Assembly: GCA_964395095.1 (NCBI GenBank) | Contig: CAYMZZ010000006.1 | Coordinates: 228,082 to 292,081 of the forward strand | Reading direction: 5' to 3' | DNA: 64,000 nt | Source: CAYMZZ01 sp964395095 | GTDB taxonomy: Bacteria; Bacteroidota; Bacteroidia; Chitinophagales; Chitinophagaceae | Shown here: positions 43,671 to 53,198 of the stretch, one piece after another | Numbering within the stretch: the stretch's first letter is position 1 | How the letters are laid out: the number at the start of each line of letters is the position of its first letter | Program-made: the position numbers and the translations under genes | The notes under the pieces: generated by a model | Databases searched by the model: none | Seen by the model: the letters and a program-made list of their open reading frames with translations, nothing else | Told to the model about the DNA's origin: nothing

Positions 43671-45818
43671 CTACTTAAAACTTAATACGCCCCTCGCCAC
43701 ATCCACATCTTTCATAAACAATTTCCAAAGCAGTCCGCTTCGAAAGTTTTCTATCATTACCACAATAGGCGCCTGGTTTAGACCCATGAAGATATCTGAA
43801 CACCAGTTTTCCTTTAGGTTAAACGCATCCCGAAAACCATATTCTCCCCACAAAAAATGTCCGTAGTTGTAGTAATAATTTTTCAGGGCACGCATACTTT
43901 CTTCCGGCGTATAGGGAAAAGAGGCAATGGCACCCGTGGGTGCAATTTTACCCATATCCCTCTCCAGCACCGGCTCATCCGCCGAATAATGTTCCGGGCC
44001 ATCGCTGGCGGTAAGCCCCCAGCAGTTTTCTCCATAGCCGGGATAATGGCCTGGATTGGCTACACAATACTGGTAATTGATGCGCGCAATGGCCTGGTTG
44101 TTTTCGAAATAATTGGTGTACCTGTCGTTTACAGCACGCGGATCAAGTCCCATATATGAATAGTGCGTAAAGAAAAGCGGGCCGCCGTTGGATACGCCCA
44201 CATCCAGTTTGATGCCGTAATAGCTGTTTCCATTCGTGTACATCGAACCCTCCGTGGTACCACCCCAGTTGACCCGGTACTGCTGCCCGGTACTATCCTG
44301 GTTGGCCCAGCCTGTGTAATATAGTTCTGTCGGCACCGAATGGCTGGGCGATGCAATGGCGAGAAAATAGGTAATCATCGTTTCGTTCCAGCCTATGAGG
44401 CGATGATTGATCGCCCAACCCTGATCGGGCGACCAGTGCCAAAACAGGAACTTACTATCCGGCTCCTTCCGGTACCAGTCCCATTCTATCCGCTCCCAAA
44501 TACGGGTGATCTTATCACGGATCAGTTTTTCTGCCACATTCTCCTTCGTAAAATAATTGCGGGCTGCGAGAAGGCCCTGCAAGAGGAAGGAGGTTTCCAC
44601 CAGGTCGCCGCCATTATCTCTCTTTCCAAAAAATGGTTCCACTTTTCCGGTGGGGCCGTCAATAAAATGCGAATAAGCGCCATGGAAGGTTTCGGCCTGC
44701 TCCAGGAAGTTCACAATTTTGAGAAAGCGTTCCACCACCTGCTCCCTGGTCACAAATTTTCGTTCCGCCCCGGCGAGCAGGGCCAGTAAACCAAACCCTG
44801 AAGCTCCACTGGCAACCATTTGCCTCCGCCCCGGAATATTTTCCAATGCCAATCCGCTATGGGCTTCGGCAGCTTCCCAGTAATAGCGGAAATGCGCCTC
44901 CTGCACCATGTCGAGAAAAGCATCATCATCCAGCGCCTTCAACACCGCCTTTTGTGCGGGCGATGCGGCCGTGGGCTGATAATTATAATCGAGATAAACC
45001 AGTTTGTAATAAAACGTCTCCCCCTTCTGATCACCTACAAAATCGGTATAGCGGTTGATAAAGGGATATTGTATGCCGATTGGCTCATACTGGCTGCCAT
45101 CGCCGGAGCGAAGTACCTGCACATACCGGATGGAATGATCTGCGGGTAGGGGCCAGTGCAGGTCAATATGCCGGGGGCCGGCCTTGGCTTCGGGCATCAA
45201 TGGGGCCTGCATCCTGGCCGATTTGCTACGGGGTGTTATCAGCTCCATATCATCAACCGCGAGGCTGTAAGCAAAACCATCCGCACCCTTTTGCTGAAAA
45301 CGGATGGCCGTAATATCATCTACCGTCGGCAAATCCCTGTTCAATAGGCTGTCGAGGGGAATGCGGATCGCCTGCCAGCCCGCTCCCGGGCGAATGGTAA
45401 AAGAATAGATCCGCCCCGATCTCCTTTCTTTGCCTTCCAGGCAAATTGCCGGAAGCTGGTTGTCGGGAATCAATCGGTTACCATAGTGGATATAAAATGA
45501 AAGATGGGTGGCCGGCTGAAAATGATCCTGTCCCCGGGTGCTGCGCAGCCGTATTCGTGCCTGCCAATTCCCATTGGGCGCATTGGTATAAGAAAGTCGT
45601 AGCGAATTACCCGGCGTATGAAAGTCCACACTGTCAACCGGTAATTTGCCTTGCAGCAAAAACAGTTGCGAGCCGCCTTCAACACTTCCCTCGCTGAAAT
45701 AATAAGGCCCATTCATCCGGCTGTTGGCGAAAATGCTTCGCACATAGGCCGGTTCCTGTGCCATGGCGGGCAGTAGCCAACCTGCAAGCGTTAATATCGT
45801 TATTGTTGTTCTCAACAT
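43671..45818 (-). CDS. GH144-type enzyme with N-terminal carbohydrate-binding-like domain
   Basis: The 715-residue secreted protein (signal to about LPAMAQ) has a beta-sandwich domain (about 22-195, with jelly-roll features such as LSFYIHYGNRL and IRFQQKGADG), an Fn3-like linker (about 205-295), then the GH144/glycoamylase domain (about 300-710) with SGASGFGLLALLAGAERKFVTR, GGDLVETSFLLQGLL, FWHWSPDQGWAIN and APIVVMIENFRSGLLW. It should act on beta-1,2-glucan or a related beta-glucan. It follows the other GH144 gene by 53 bp. The extra binding module suggests it works on the polymer rather than on short oligosaccharides. Confidence 0.91.
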   Translation of the reverse strand: MLRTTITILTLAGWLLPAMAQEPAYVRSIFANSRMNGPYYFSEGSVEGGSQLFLLQGKLPVDSVDFHTPGNSLRLSYTNAPNGNWQARIRLRSTRGQDHFQPATHLSFYIHYGNRLIPDNQLPAICLEGKERRSGRIYSFTIRPGAGWQAIRIPLDSLLNRDLPTVDDITAIRFQQKGADGFAYSLAVDDMELITPRSKSARMQAPLMPEAKAGPRHIDLHWPLPADHSIRYVQVLRSGDGSQYEPIGIQYPFINRYTDFVGDQKGETFYYKLVYLDYNYQPTAASPAQKAVLKALDDDAFLDMVQEAHFRYYWEAAEAHSGLALENIPGRRQMVASGASGFGLLALLAGAERKFVTREQVVERFLKIVNFLEQAETFHGAYSHFIDGPTGKVEPFFGKRDNGGDLVETSFLLQGLLAARNYFTKENVAEKLIRDKITRIWERIEWDWYRKEPDSKFLFWHWSPDQGWAINHRLIGWNETMITYFLAIASPSHSVPTELYYTGWANQDSTGQQYRVNWGGTTEGSMYTNGNSYYGIKLDVGVSNGGPLFFTHYSYMGLDPRAVNDRYTNYFENNQAIARINYQYCVANPGHYPGYGENCWGLTASDGPEHYSADEPVLERDMGKIAPTGAIASFPYTPEESMRALKNYYYNYGHFLWGEYGFRDAFNLKENWCSDIFMGLNQAPIVVMIENFRSGLLWKLFMKDVDVARGVLSFK

Positions 45819-45871
45819 GGCAATCTTTTTGTTTCCGATCCATTACGGGAAATCGGGCTCGCTCCCTTCTA

Positions 45872-47620
45872 CTATAAATAGGGCGCGTTAAAACCCAGTG
45901 CCTTCATGCCCAGTTTCACCTCCGGGCAACTCGTAAACAAATCCCATAACAATCCGCTACGGTAATTTTCGATCATAATAATGATCGGACCCTGGTCAAT
46001 AGCGAGATGCGATGGAGCAAACCAGGCCTGCTCCAGGGAAAAGGCATCCACAAAACCATAATCCTTCCAAAGCTTATCGCCCAGCACATAATAAAAGAAT
46101 TTCAAAGCCGCCATCGACTCGTTGGGGGTAAAAGGCATAGAGGAAAGCGCGGCCGTTGGCGCAATCACGCCCAAATCGTTGGTGGGCGAGCTGGCCGAAT
46201 AGCCATTGGGTATATCGCTGGCCGTTAATCCCCAAACCGAATCGCTGTAACCATAATAGGATCCGGGATTGTTGCGGCAATGCTGGTAATTGATCAGGCT
46301 GTGGTTGCGTGTTTGCTCCGCGTAGTTAGCCCAGGCATCATTCAATCCATTGGGGTTAATACCGAGGAATGAATAATGACTGAAGAAAAGCGGACCACCA
46401 TAGTGGCTGCCCAGGGGCAACCTGATACCAAAATAATTGGACCCATTTACAAATGCGCCATTGCGGGCCCAGCCATTGGTATATACAGAAGCCGGTATAC
46501 CGTGCGTGGGCGAAGATGCGGCCAATACATAAGTGATCAAACATTCATTCCAGCCACGAATCGGCAGGTTCATATCCCAGCCATATTGCTCGCTCCAGTG
46601 CCAAAAAAGTACATCCTGCCCGCCCCGGCGAAACCAATCCCATTCCACTCCCTGCCAAATGGTATTGATATCCGCGCGCAACTGCGTCTCTACCGGATCA
46701 GCGCCATCGAAGTACTGCCGCGCACAAAGCAATCCCATGATGAGATAAGAAGTTTCCACCAGGTCGGCCCCATCATCTTTGGTACTGAAGGGAATAGTTT
46801 CACCCGTGTTACCATTAATCCAGTGGGGAAATGCGCCCTTATATTTTTTGGTCGTATTCTTCAGGAAATTCACAATTGTCGTCAATCTCGTCAATCCTTC
46901 TGTTTTGTTGATGAAGCCCCTCTCAATCCCTACCAGAATGGCCATAATGCCAAAACCTGATCCGCCACTGGCAATGGTATTGGCGCCACTATTGCTTCGC
47001 TCACGTGCCATACCACTTACGGGATGACCAAAATCCCAGAAATAACGAAAGGTCTGCTCCTGCACTTTAGTCAGCAGCGCTTCTTCGGTAATTTCCGGGA
47101 ATTTTCGGCTCGAATCGAGCGAAGTGTAAAGGTTTAGCGTAACCCCCGACTGCAGAATGCTGCCGGCGTTTGACTGGAGCAGATTGGTTAACGTGAGCTT
47201 ATATCTTTTGAGGAATTGAAGGGCGCTTGTCGGACGCAATATCACCACGCTGTCGCCCTGTCCATAATTTACTGTATACGTTACGGGTGCAGCGGCAACT
47301 CCGCTGAGGGAAAATGCGGTACTCACAGTAGAGCGATCAACCGGCGTAGAAAACTGAAAGCGAAATTCCGGTGTGCGGTTCAGGTTTTCATATTCGGTTC
47401 TGCCCGCCACGCTATTGACCGACCAGGATTGCAATTGCAACCTTGCCGGCGGCGCTGCTTCTCCACCACCCCCTTTGCTACAACCCAGCAGTGTTATGGC
47501 AACCATCAGACTACCTAAAACGGCCAGTGTTGGGAAACGCGAACCTTGTCCAACCGCGCTATTGCTTACTGTAAGCTGCTTCCGATGAATGGTAATATCT
47601 TCTTTAAAATACATCCTCAT
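45872..47620 (-). CDS. GH144-type enzyme with N-terminal Ig-like domain, lipoprotein
   Basis: The 582-residue protein has an unusually long basic leader before its lipobox ITLLGC (C47), so a start within the leader is possible. An SbsA-type bacterial Ig-like domain (about 62-165: FRFQFSTPVDRSTVSTAFSLSG split) precedes the GH144 domain (about 180-575) with TFRYFWDFGHPVSGMARER, GGSGFGIMAILVGIERGFIN, DGADLVETSYLIMGLL, FWHWSEQYGWDMN and GPIIIMIENYRSGLLWDLF. It is closer in sequence blocks to the PUL-1 GH144 than to its neighbour at 43671. It lies 40 bp after the FG-GAP gene, so it is part of the cytochrome transcript. Confidence 0.91.
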   Translation of the reverse strand: MRMYFKEDITIHRKQLTVSNSAVGQGSRFPTLAVLGSLMVAITLLGCSKGGGGEAAPPARLQLQSWSVNSVAGRTEYENLNRTPEFRFQFSTPVDRSTVSTAFSLSGVAAAPVTYTVNYGQGDSVVILRPTSALQFLKRYKLTLTNLLQSNAGSILQSGVTLNLYTSLDSSRKFPEITEEALLTKVQEQTFRYFWDFGHPVSGMARERSNSGANTIASGGSGFGIMAILVGIERGFINKTEGLTRLTTIVNFLKNTTKKYKGAFPHWINGNTGETIPFSTKDDGADLVETSYLIMGLLCARQYFDGADPVETQLRADINTIWQGVEWDWFRRGGQDVLFWHWSEQYGWDMNLPIRGWNECLITYVLAASSPTHGIPASVYTNGWARNGAFVNGSNYFGIRLPLGSHYGGPLFFSHYSFLGINPNGLNDAWANYAEQTRNHSLINYQHCRNNPGSYYGYSDSVWGLTASDIPNGYSASSPTNDLGVIAPTAALSSMPFTPNESMAALKFFYYVLGDKLWKDYGFVDAFSLEQAWFAPSHLAIDQGPIIIMIENYRSGLLWDLFTSCPEVKLGMKALGFNAPYL

Positions 47621-47660
47621 TTTTCAGGCTTTCTGTTTTCATAGATTATTAACCCTTTGG

Positions 47661-50600
47661 TCATTGGCTTCTTCGCATGGCGAGCAAAGGCTCATTGTTG
47701 CGGGCGATGATCATGAGCTTTTGGCCATTGGCGGCACGCAGCCATTTAATATCACGCACCTGCCCGCGTATGGCATACAGTTCCGGATAATGCAGTGCTT
47801 CCAGTGCACCATCTTTCCCTGCGCGAAATGCGGCCAGGGCCTGTCCATCGTAACGACCCTCATAGGGAACAGTTTCAAAGAAATTCCCTCCCACTAAAAA
47901 TGCAGACTCTCCTCCGGCACCCGCAAAGCTAAATACGGGAGCTTCCTGCAAAGCGGCTGGCAAATCCTGTTGCTGAAACTCTCCTTTGCCCTTGTTCACA
48001 AAAACCGATGATTGCATCAATTCAGCCTTCAACTCTATATAGTCCTTAAACAAATCGTAGAATAAATACTCGACGTCTTTGCCCGCCACTTCGTTGTAAG
48101 TGAGATAGGCTTTCTTCAGCAAAGGCATCTGTCGTTCCAGCTCATCCTTGGCAAGGAATGTGTATTCTTTACCGCCTTTGTTGTAGGCCATCACCTGGTC
48201 GATGCTGCCATTATTATCAAAATCCTTTATATACAATTTCAGGGGGCCATTCATTCCGGCAGACAGTTTCGAATTCATACCCCAGTTACCGGCCAGCAGA
48301 TCGGGTTGCTGGTCGCCGTTTACATCGGCCAATGCCAGGCTTTGCCAAAGGCCCGTACTACCGGGCAGGTCTTTGGCGGTAAAGCGGCCACCCTTATTGT
48401 GGAAGATTTTTACTGGCATCCATTCGCCGGTTACAATCAAATCGGGGCTATTGTCGGCGTCAACATCCGCAAAAACAGCGCTGGTCACCATGCCGATGGC
48501 GCTCAGGTTGATGATATCGGCGCCGGCCGGGGTAAACCTGCCTTTCCCGTCATTGAGGAGAAGATAGGAGTCCTGCGCATAGCCATATTTCCTGGCATCA
48601 GCAAGCGTACCAATAAAGAGATCGATATCACCATCTCCATCGGCATCGGCCGCTGCCACGCATGATTTGTTCGAAAGCAGTGCAGGAAGGGCACCTTCGC
48701 TCAGGCTAAAATTCCCTTTACCATCGTTGAGGAAAAGGCGATCGGCGAGTACCGGGTTGCCATTGATATCTTCATTGCCACCACTCAATACGATCAGGTC
48801 GGGATGCTGATCGCCATTGGCATCAAAAAACAGGGCATCCGTTTGATCGGTAGCGGTAAAGGGAGCAAATGTGGCCGGCTGGCTGGCCAGGAATGATCCA
48901 TCCTGCTGTTGCAGCATCAGCGAGCCAGCCTGGTCCTTCGATCCACAGGCATAAAAATCATCGAGACCATCCCCATTTACATCCGCAACTGCCAGCTTTG
49001 GCCCCCGCGCAGAGATGGCATGCGGAATCAGGTATTGCACATTAAAGTCTTCAAAAGCATTTTCGCGATGCTGCCATTCAGGTGCATTGGCGGGAACAAA
49101 TACAGGGGGAGGCGTGGACAAATAGCCGGAAGGCGAAACTATATCCCTGGCCTCCGCTATTTTTAGCTCCAGTTTCTGATTGCTATTCACTTTGCTCAAC
49201 AACTGGCTACGCTGGTTGGGCCAGATGATGCGGATACTGTCTACTACCGTATGAGTACCCAGGCCAAAATGAAGGCGCGGCTCCATGGACGATTGAAATC
49301 CGCGGGTGGCCATTAGTTGCTGGTATTGCATTTTACCACCTGCATACAAATAAACTTTGGCTCCCAGGCCAAATCGGTTGAGCGAGTCACCGTTGAGTGT
49401 AACCTGCAAATAGTTCTGTTGTGGCCCCTTGTTGCGTAAAACAACAGCCGGAGCCTCAATCTGGTTAATTACCAGGTCGAGCCGCCCGTCATTGTCCAGG
49501 TCTGCATAAGCTGCGCCCGTAAAAAAGCCTTTCAGGTTGCCCGTGCCCCAATCCTTGCTCACTTCCTTAAAGTAGCGCTCCCCATCTCCTTTAAACAGGA
49601 AGGGAATGGAACTGCCTTCGGGCATGGCATTGATGGCATCATCATCGAAGCGGGTGCTGCGGTCCATGCCTTTAAATTTCAGATCCGATACATATTTTAC
49701 ATAATCGAGATCCACGGGTCGTTTCACAATGCCACTCGACACAAACAGGTCTTTATTGCCATCATTGTCAAAATCGGCGAAGAGTGGGCACCAGCTCCAG
49801 TCGGTAGCCGCCACGCCTGCCTGCAGGGCTATATCGGAAAAGCTGACCCCATTGCCATTATTTCTTTGCAATACGTTTCGCGAAAACTGTTGCTGGTAGC
49901 CGTTTCTTTCCAGCTTATGTTTATAAATATCCGGGTTCTCATCGCTGCCATAGGTCTTCAATATTTTTTCATCGGGTGGCAGCATGTCTACCGTCACCAG
50001 GTCGAGTTGCCCATCGTTATTAAAATCGGCTATATCATTGCCCATGCTAAAGCGGCTGTAATGCCCGAAATGTTTCGCTCCGCTTTCCCGGAAACTTCCA
50101 TCGCCATTATTCACATAGTAATAGTCATTTTCATGAAAATCGTTCCCCACAAAAATATCGTCCCAGCCATCGTTATTCATGTCACCAATAGCGATTCCCA
50201 ATCCATAGCCAAGATTACTTTGAAAGATTCCCGCCTCCTTCGATACATCGGTAAACTGCCTACGACCCTCGCTTAATTCATTTCTGTAGAGCCGGTCACC
50301 CGCAAGCGAATCATATCGCCGGCGGAAACTGGTATCAACTATGTTGGCATGGGGATGATGGCTTTGATTAAGGATAAAACAATCGAGGTCGCCGTCGCGA
50401 TCATAATCGAAGAAAGCCGTCTGGGTAGTATAGCCCGCAAAATCGAGCCCGTAATCCTGCGCCATTTCCCGGAAGCTGCCGTCTTTCTGGTTAATAAAGA
50501 GTTCATTCTTCCCTTTCAGCCCGTAGCGGTTGCTGATGGCCGATACGTAGATATCGAGCCAGCCATCTCCGTTCACGTCGGCCATGGTTACACCGGTGCA

Positions 50601-50930
50601 CCAATCCGAACTGCCGGCCACCCCGGCTTTTTCGGTAATGTCTTCAAATTCAAAATTGCCTTTGTTGAGATAAAGCTTGTTGGCCGATTGAATATTGGCG
50701 GTGAAATATATGTCGGGCAACCCATCGTTATTGATGTCGCCGGTGGCCACGCCGCCGCCATTGTAATAATAGAGATAGTAGAGTATGCTGAACTGCGGAT
50801 GCTTCTCAAGCCGGTTCACAAAGTCAATACCCGTTTCGGAAGCAGAAAGACTTTCAAACAGTGCATCATTTTTCTGTTTACAGGCCGGGAAAAGCACTGC
50901 GAGCAGGCATATATTAATTAGTTTCTTCAT
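47661..50930 (-). CDS. FG-GAP/VCBS-repeat lipoprotein with ASPIC/UnbV domain (CRTAC-type)
   Basis: The 1089-residue lipoprotein (lipobox LFPAC, C17) is built of at least ten calcium-binding beta-propeller repeats of the form D-x-N-x-DG-x-x-D (DINNDGLPDIYF, DVNGDGWLDIYV, DYDRDGDLDCFI, DMNNDGWDDIFV and more). An ASPIC/UnbV domain lies at about 520-585 (FGLGAKVYLYAGGKMQ ... FGLGTHTVVDSIRIIWPN). A second propeller series follows. Its ATG overlaps the 3' end of the cytochrome gene by 17 bp, so the two are translationally coupled. Such proteins are surface binding scaffolds; the target is unknown. It is the largest non-receptor protein of PUL-2. Confidence 0.92.
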   Translation of the reverse strand: MKKLINICLLAVLFPACKQKNDALFESLSASETGIDFVNRLEKHPQFSILYYLYYYNGGGVATGDINNDGLPDIYFTANIQSANKLYLNKGNFEFEDITEKAGVAGSSDWCTGVTMADVNGDGWLDIYVSAISNRYGLKGKNELFINQKDGSFREMAQDYGLDFAGYTTQTAFFDYDRDGDLDCFILNQSHHPHANIVDTSFRRRYDSLAGDRLYRNELSEGRRQFTDVSKEAGIFQSNLGYGLGIAIGDMNNDGWDDIFVGNDFHENDYYYVNNGDGSFRESGAKHFGHYSRFSMGNDIADFNNDGQLDLVTVDMLPPDEKILKTYGSDENPDIYKHKLERNGYQQQFSRNVLQRNNGNGVSFSDIALQAGVAATDWSWCPLFADFDNDGNKDLFVSSGIVKRPVDLDYVKYVSDLKFKGMDRSTRFDDDAINAMPEGSSIPFLFKGDGERYFKEVSKDWGTGNLKGFFTGAAYADLDNDGRLDLVINQIEAPAVVLRNKGPQQNYLQVTLNGDSLNRFGLGAKVYLYAGGKMQYQQLMATRGFQSSMEPRLHFGLGTHTVVDSIRIIWPNQRSQLLSKVNSNQKLELKIAEARDIVSPSGYLSTPPPVFVPANAPEWQHRENAFEDFNVQYLIPHAISARGPKLAVADVNGDGLDDFYACGSKDQAGSLMLQQQDGSFLASQPATFAPFTATDQTDALFFDANGDQHPDLIVLSGGNEDINGNPVLADRLFLNDGKGNFSLSEGALPALLSNKSCVAAADADGDGDIDLFIGTLADARKYGYAQDSYLLLNDGKGRFTPAGADIINLSAIGMVTSAVFADVDADNSPDLIVTGEWMPVKIFHNKGGRFTAKDLPGSTGLWQSLALADVNGDQQPDLLAGNWGMNSKLSAGMNGPLKLYIKDFDNNGSIDQVMAYNKGGKEYTFLAKDELERQMPLLKKAYLTYNEVAGKDVEYLFYDLFKDYIELKAELMQSSVFVNKGKGEFQQQDLPAALQEAPVFSFAGAGGESAFLVGGNFFETVPYEGRYDGQALAAFRAGKDGALEALHYPELYAIRGQVRDIKWLRAANGQKLMIIARNNEPLLAMRRSQ

Positions 50931-52134
50931 GACTTTTTTTATCTTTCAAAATCCGGATATGATGGCTGCGCATAATGGCCGGCGTAGGCACATCCATACC
51001 CTGCAATTGAACCGCCACCGACCGCGATGGTTCTTTAGGCATATGGCAATCTATGCAATTCTTCTGTATTACGGCTCCCATGGAGGAAGATAGTTTACAG
51101 CTTTTCTGCTGTTGTTGTCCGTGACATGACATACAACGCTGCGAATATATTTCCAGTTGGCCTCTTTCCTTTTGATGGGCATCGTGGCAGCTACCGCAGG
51201 TCATGTTGCTGGCCGTAAAGCATTTGCTGGCCGCCAGTAAACCCAACTGATTACCATGTACGTCGATGGCAAGGGGATTGTGCTGCAGGGAATCCATATT
51301 GAAATGGTCCACCAGCTTATCGCCCGATTGAAAACTAAATGCGGGGCTCACGCTATTCAGTTTACCCCCATGGCACAAGCCGCAGAGGTCCAGTTGCTGC
51401 TGGCGGGTGAAGCTGGCCGGATTCAAAATATACTGTCCCGTGCTGTCTTTGAGATTTTTTTCATGCCAGCTCACATGTTTATCACCCGGGCCGTGGCATT
51501 TTTCGCAACTGATGGTGAGTATTAAACTGGCCCGGTCGAATGATTCGGGTTCCACGCCGGGTGGTGAAATTTGTTTGGCATAGCTGATATGGCATTCGAG
51601 GCAGCGGCCGGTGATGGGGCGGTTGAAGACGGCTTTGCCGGGAAAACCCGGGCTATTGCTCCATTGCGCCCTGGCGGAGAACCAGGTGATGGGCAATTGA
51701 AAAAGCCGATCGCCCTGCCAGCTCGCATAGCTTTGCCCCTTGGTGCCGGAGCCAAAAACCAGATCCATGGCACGCCGCTCCCGGTTCTGCCCCTGCAGGT
51801 AAGCCGTCTGATACACGGAGTCGCCTATTTTTTCCATGCGCATTTCCAGCCTTGGGCTAAACCGGAAACTATTTTCCCCTCTCTCCAAAGAGCCCAACAC
51901 CGTATGTTCGTTGCCCCAGGCCGATGAAAAATGGTGGGCCGTTTCAAAATGCTGCTTCACCTGCTCGGCATGACAGGGCATACACTTGTCGTCGCCGACA
52001 AATACCGCTCCCGCGAGACCATTTGTTTGGTCTTCGGCCCTGGCTTCTTCCTCCGGACCCATACACTGCGTGAGTAAGAAAATCAGCGAAGCCAGGAAAG
52101 CAAGTATCCCATATTTGCGGGCATGTGGAAACAT
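50914..52134 (-). CDS. Seven-haem c-type cytochrome lipoprotein
   Basis: The ATG at 52134 gives 406 residues with lipobox LLTQC (C24). Seven CxxCH haem sites lie at residues 51, 178, 210, 251, 313, 334 and 360, with extra distal His residues (for example HH at 67-68). The region between haems 1 and 2 (FGSGTKGQSYASWQGDRLFQLPITWF split) resembles the cytochrome c554-like/multihaem group that begins with a C-x-x-C-H-AEQ motif. It should carry electrons in the periplasm or at the outer surface. It overlaps the FG-GAP gene by 17 bp and lies after the terminator that ends the susCD-LamG unit. Electron donor and acceptor are unknown; a donor linked to sugar oxidation is one idea. Confidence 0.95.
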   Translation of the reverse strand: MFPHARKYGILAFLASLIFLLTQCMGPEEEARAEDQTNGLAGAVFVGDDKCMPCHAEQVKQHFETAHHFSSAWGNEHTVLGSLERGENSFRFSPRLEMRMEKIGDSVYQTAYLQGQNRERRAMDLVFGSGTKGQSYASWQGDRLFQLPITWFSARAQWSNSPGFPGKAVFNRPITGRCLECHISYAKQISPPGVEPESFDRASLILTISCEKCHGPGDKHVSWHEKNLKDSTGQYILNPASFTRQQQLDLCGLCHGGKLNSVSPAFSFQSGDKLVDHFNMDSLQHNPLAIDVHGNQLGLLAASKCFTASNMTCGSCHDAHQKERGQLEIYSQRCMSCHGQQQQKSCKLSSSMGAVIQKNCIDCHMPKEPSRSVAVQLQGMDVPTPAIMRSHHIRILKDKKSHEETN

Positions 52135-52256
52135 CCGTATATAAACCAAATTAGTAGCTGAAACGAAATCAATATGCTGATTAATTCACTATTTCTTTGA
52201 ACCAATAATCGTGTCAAACTTTCGCGCTGCCGATCGTCGCCTTATTCCGTAAAACG

Positions 52257-52287
52257 AAAAAAGGCGGCAACTGGTGGTGCCGCCTTT
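52257..52287 (-). terminator. Intrinsic terminator after the PUL-2 LamG gene
   Basis: On the minus strand AAAGGCGGCA pairs with TGCCGCCTTT around an 8-base loop and runs into six U residues (52262 to 52257). It is about 20 bp after the LamG stop and about 120 bp before the cytochrome start. A terminator in the same place occurs in PUL-1. Confidence 0.85.
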
Positions 52288-52308
52288 AATGCTTCAAGAA
52301 GAATAGGA

Positions 52309-53172
52309 TTATTTGCGTGCGTTGAACAATTCCTGGATTTCGGCGGCGCTAAGTGCTTCGCTGTACATACGGAACTGGTCGAGGCCACCCTGCCATGATT
52401 CGATCCAGGCATCGGTGGGAGCGCCCTGTCCAAGGTTCCCATGCTTGTTCCATCCACCCAGGATGAAATTGTAAGTATTGTTGAAACTAAGCGGACCACG
52501 GGGTGCGCCTCCGTCTTTCACGTCGGTGAGTACGGGGTTCAATCCGGTTAGTGCCTGTCCATCTACATAGTAAGTAATCTTGGAGGTGTTTTCGTCGTAC
52601 ACAATTGCCATGTGGTGCCAATTGCCATCGAGCAGGTTGCCGGGCATACGTCCATTGGCGGGTGTAAACTCAAACCATTGGTCCTGGATGGCCATCTTCA
52701 CTACCGCTTCACTGGTTGTGGAACCCGCTCCATCATGGTCTACAAAGAGGAAGAGGGCGCTTTGATGCCAGTAGTCGCGCGAAGCGAGACCAAACAACCA
52801 TTGTGGGTTGCCTCCACCGGGAACCGTATTGCGCTCCCAGAAGGAAATGGTGAAACTGGTAGCCGAATTGAAATCGTTGGCCGAACCATATTTTATGGCC
52901 GTCTGGCTGACCCCCTGGGCGCCTTTGCCGCTTACCCCGTCGATGGAGGTGAAGGGGTTTTCGGCAGGGAAATTGGCGCGGCTGCTGTCCACAGCATTCA
53001 TCAGCGGATCGCTTGTAGTGCCATCAAATGCCACATAAAACTTGAGCGGACCACCCGGAGGGTTAGCATCCTGGGGGTAATCACCCAATGCCGGCCGCTC
53101 CATTTTCTGGCAGCTCGTAGCCAATAAAGCAATCCCGAGCACTGCCCCTGCATAACGGAAAATATTTTTCAT
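52309..53172 (-). CDS. LamG-domain surface lipoprotein (PUL-2)
   Basis: The 287-residue lipoprotein (lipobox LATSC, C21) has a LamG domain (about 45-280: LKFYVAFDGTTSDP ... SFTISFWERN ... NWHHMAIVYDENTSKITYYVDG ... GGLDQFRMYSEALSAAEIQELF, split). It follows susD by 26 bp and ends just before the terminator. Like its PUL-1 counterpart it is the third gene of the receptor unit and probably a surface glycan-binding protein. The two LamG proteins are similar in layout but diverged in sequence, as expected if each binds a different glycan. Confidence 0.88.
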   Translation of the reverse strand: MKNIFRYAGAVLGIALLATSCQKMERPALGDYPQDANPPGGPLKFYVAFDGTTSDPLMNAVDSSRANFPAENPFTSIDGVSGKGAQGVSQTAIKYGSANDFNSATSFTISFWERNTVPGGGNPQWLFGLASRDYWHQSALFLFVDHDGAGSTTSEAVVKMAIQDQWFEFTPANGRMPGNLLDGNWHHMAIVYDENTSKITYYVDGQALTGLNPVLTDVKDGGAPRGPLSFNNTYNFILGGWNKHGNLGQGAPTDAWIESWQGGLDQFRMYSEALSAAEIQELFNARK

Positions 53173-53198
53173 ACAAGCATAATTTAAAGATTAACAAA

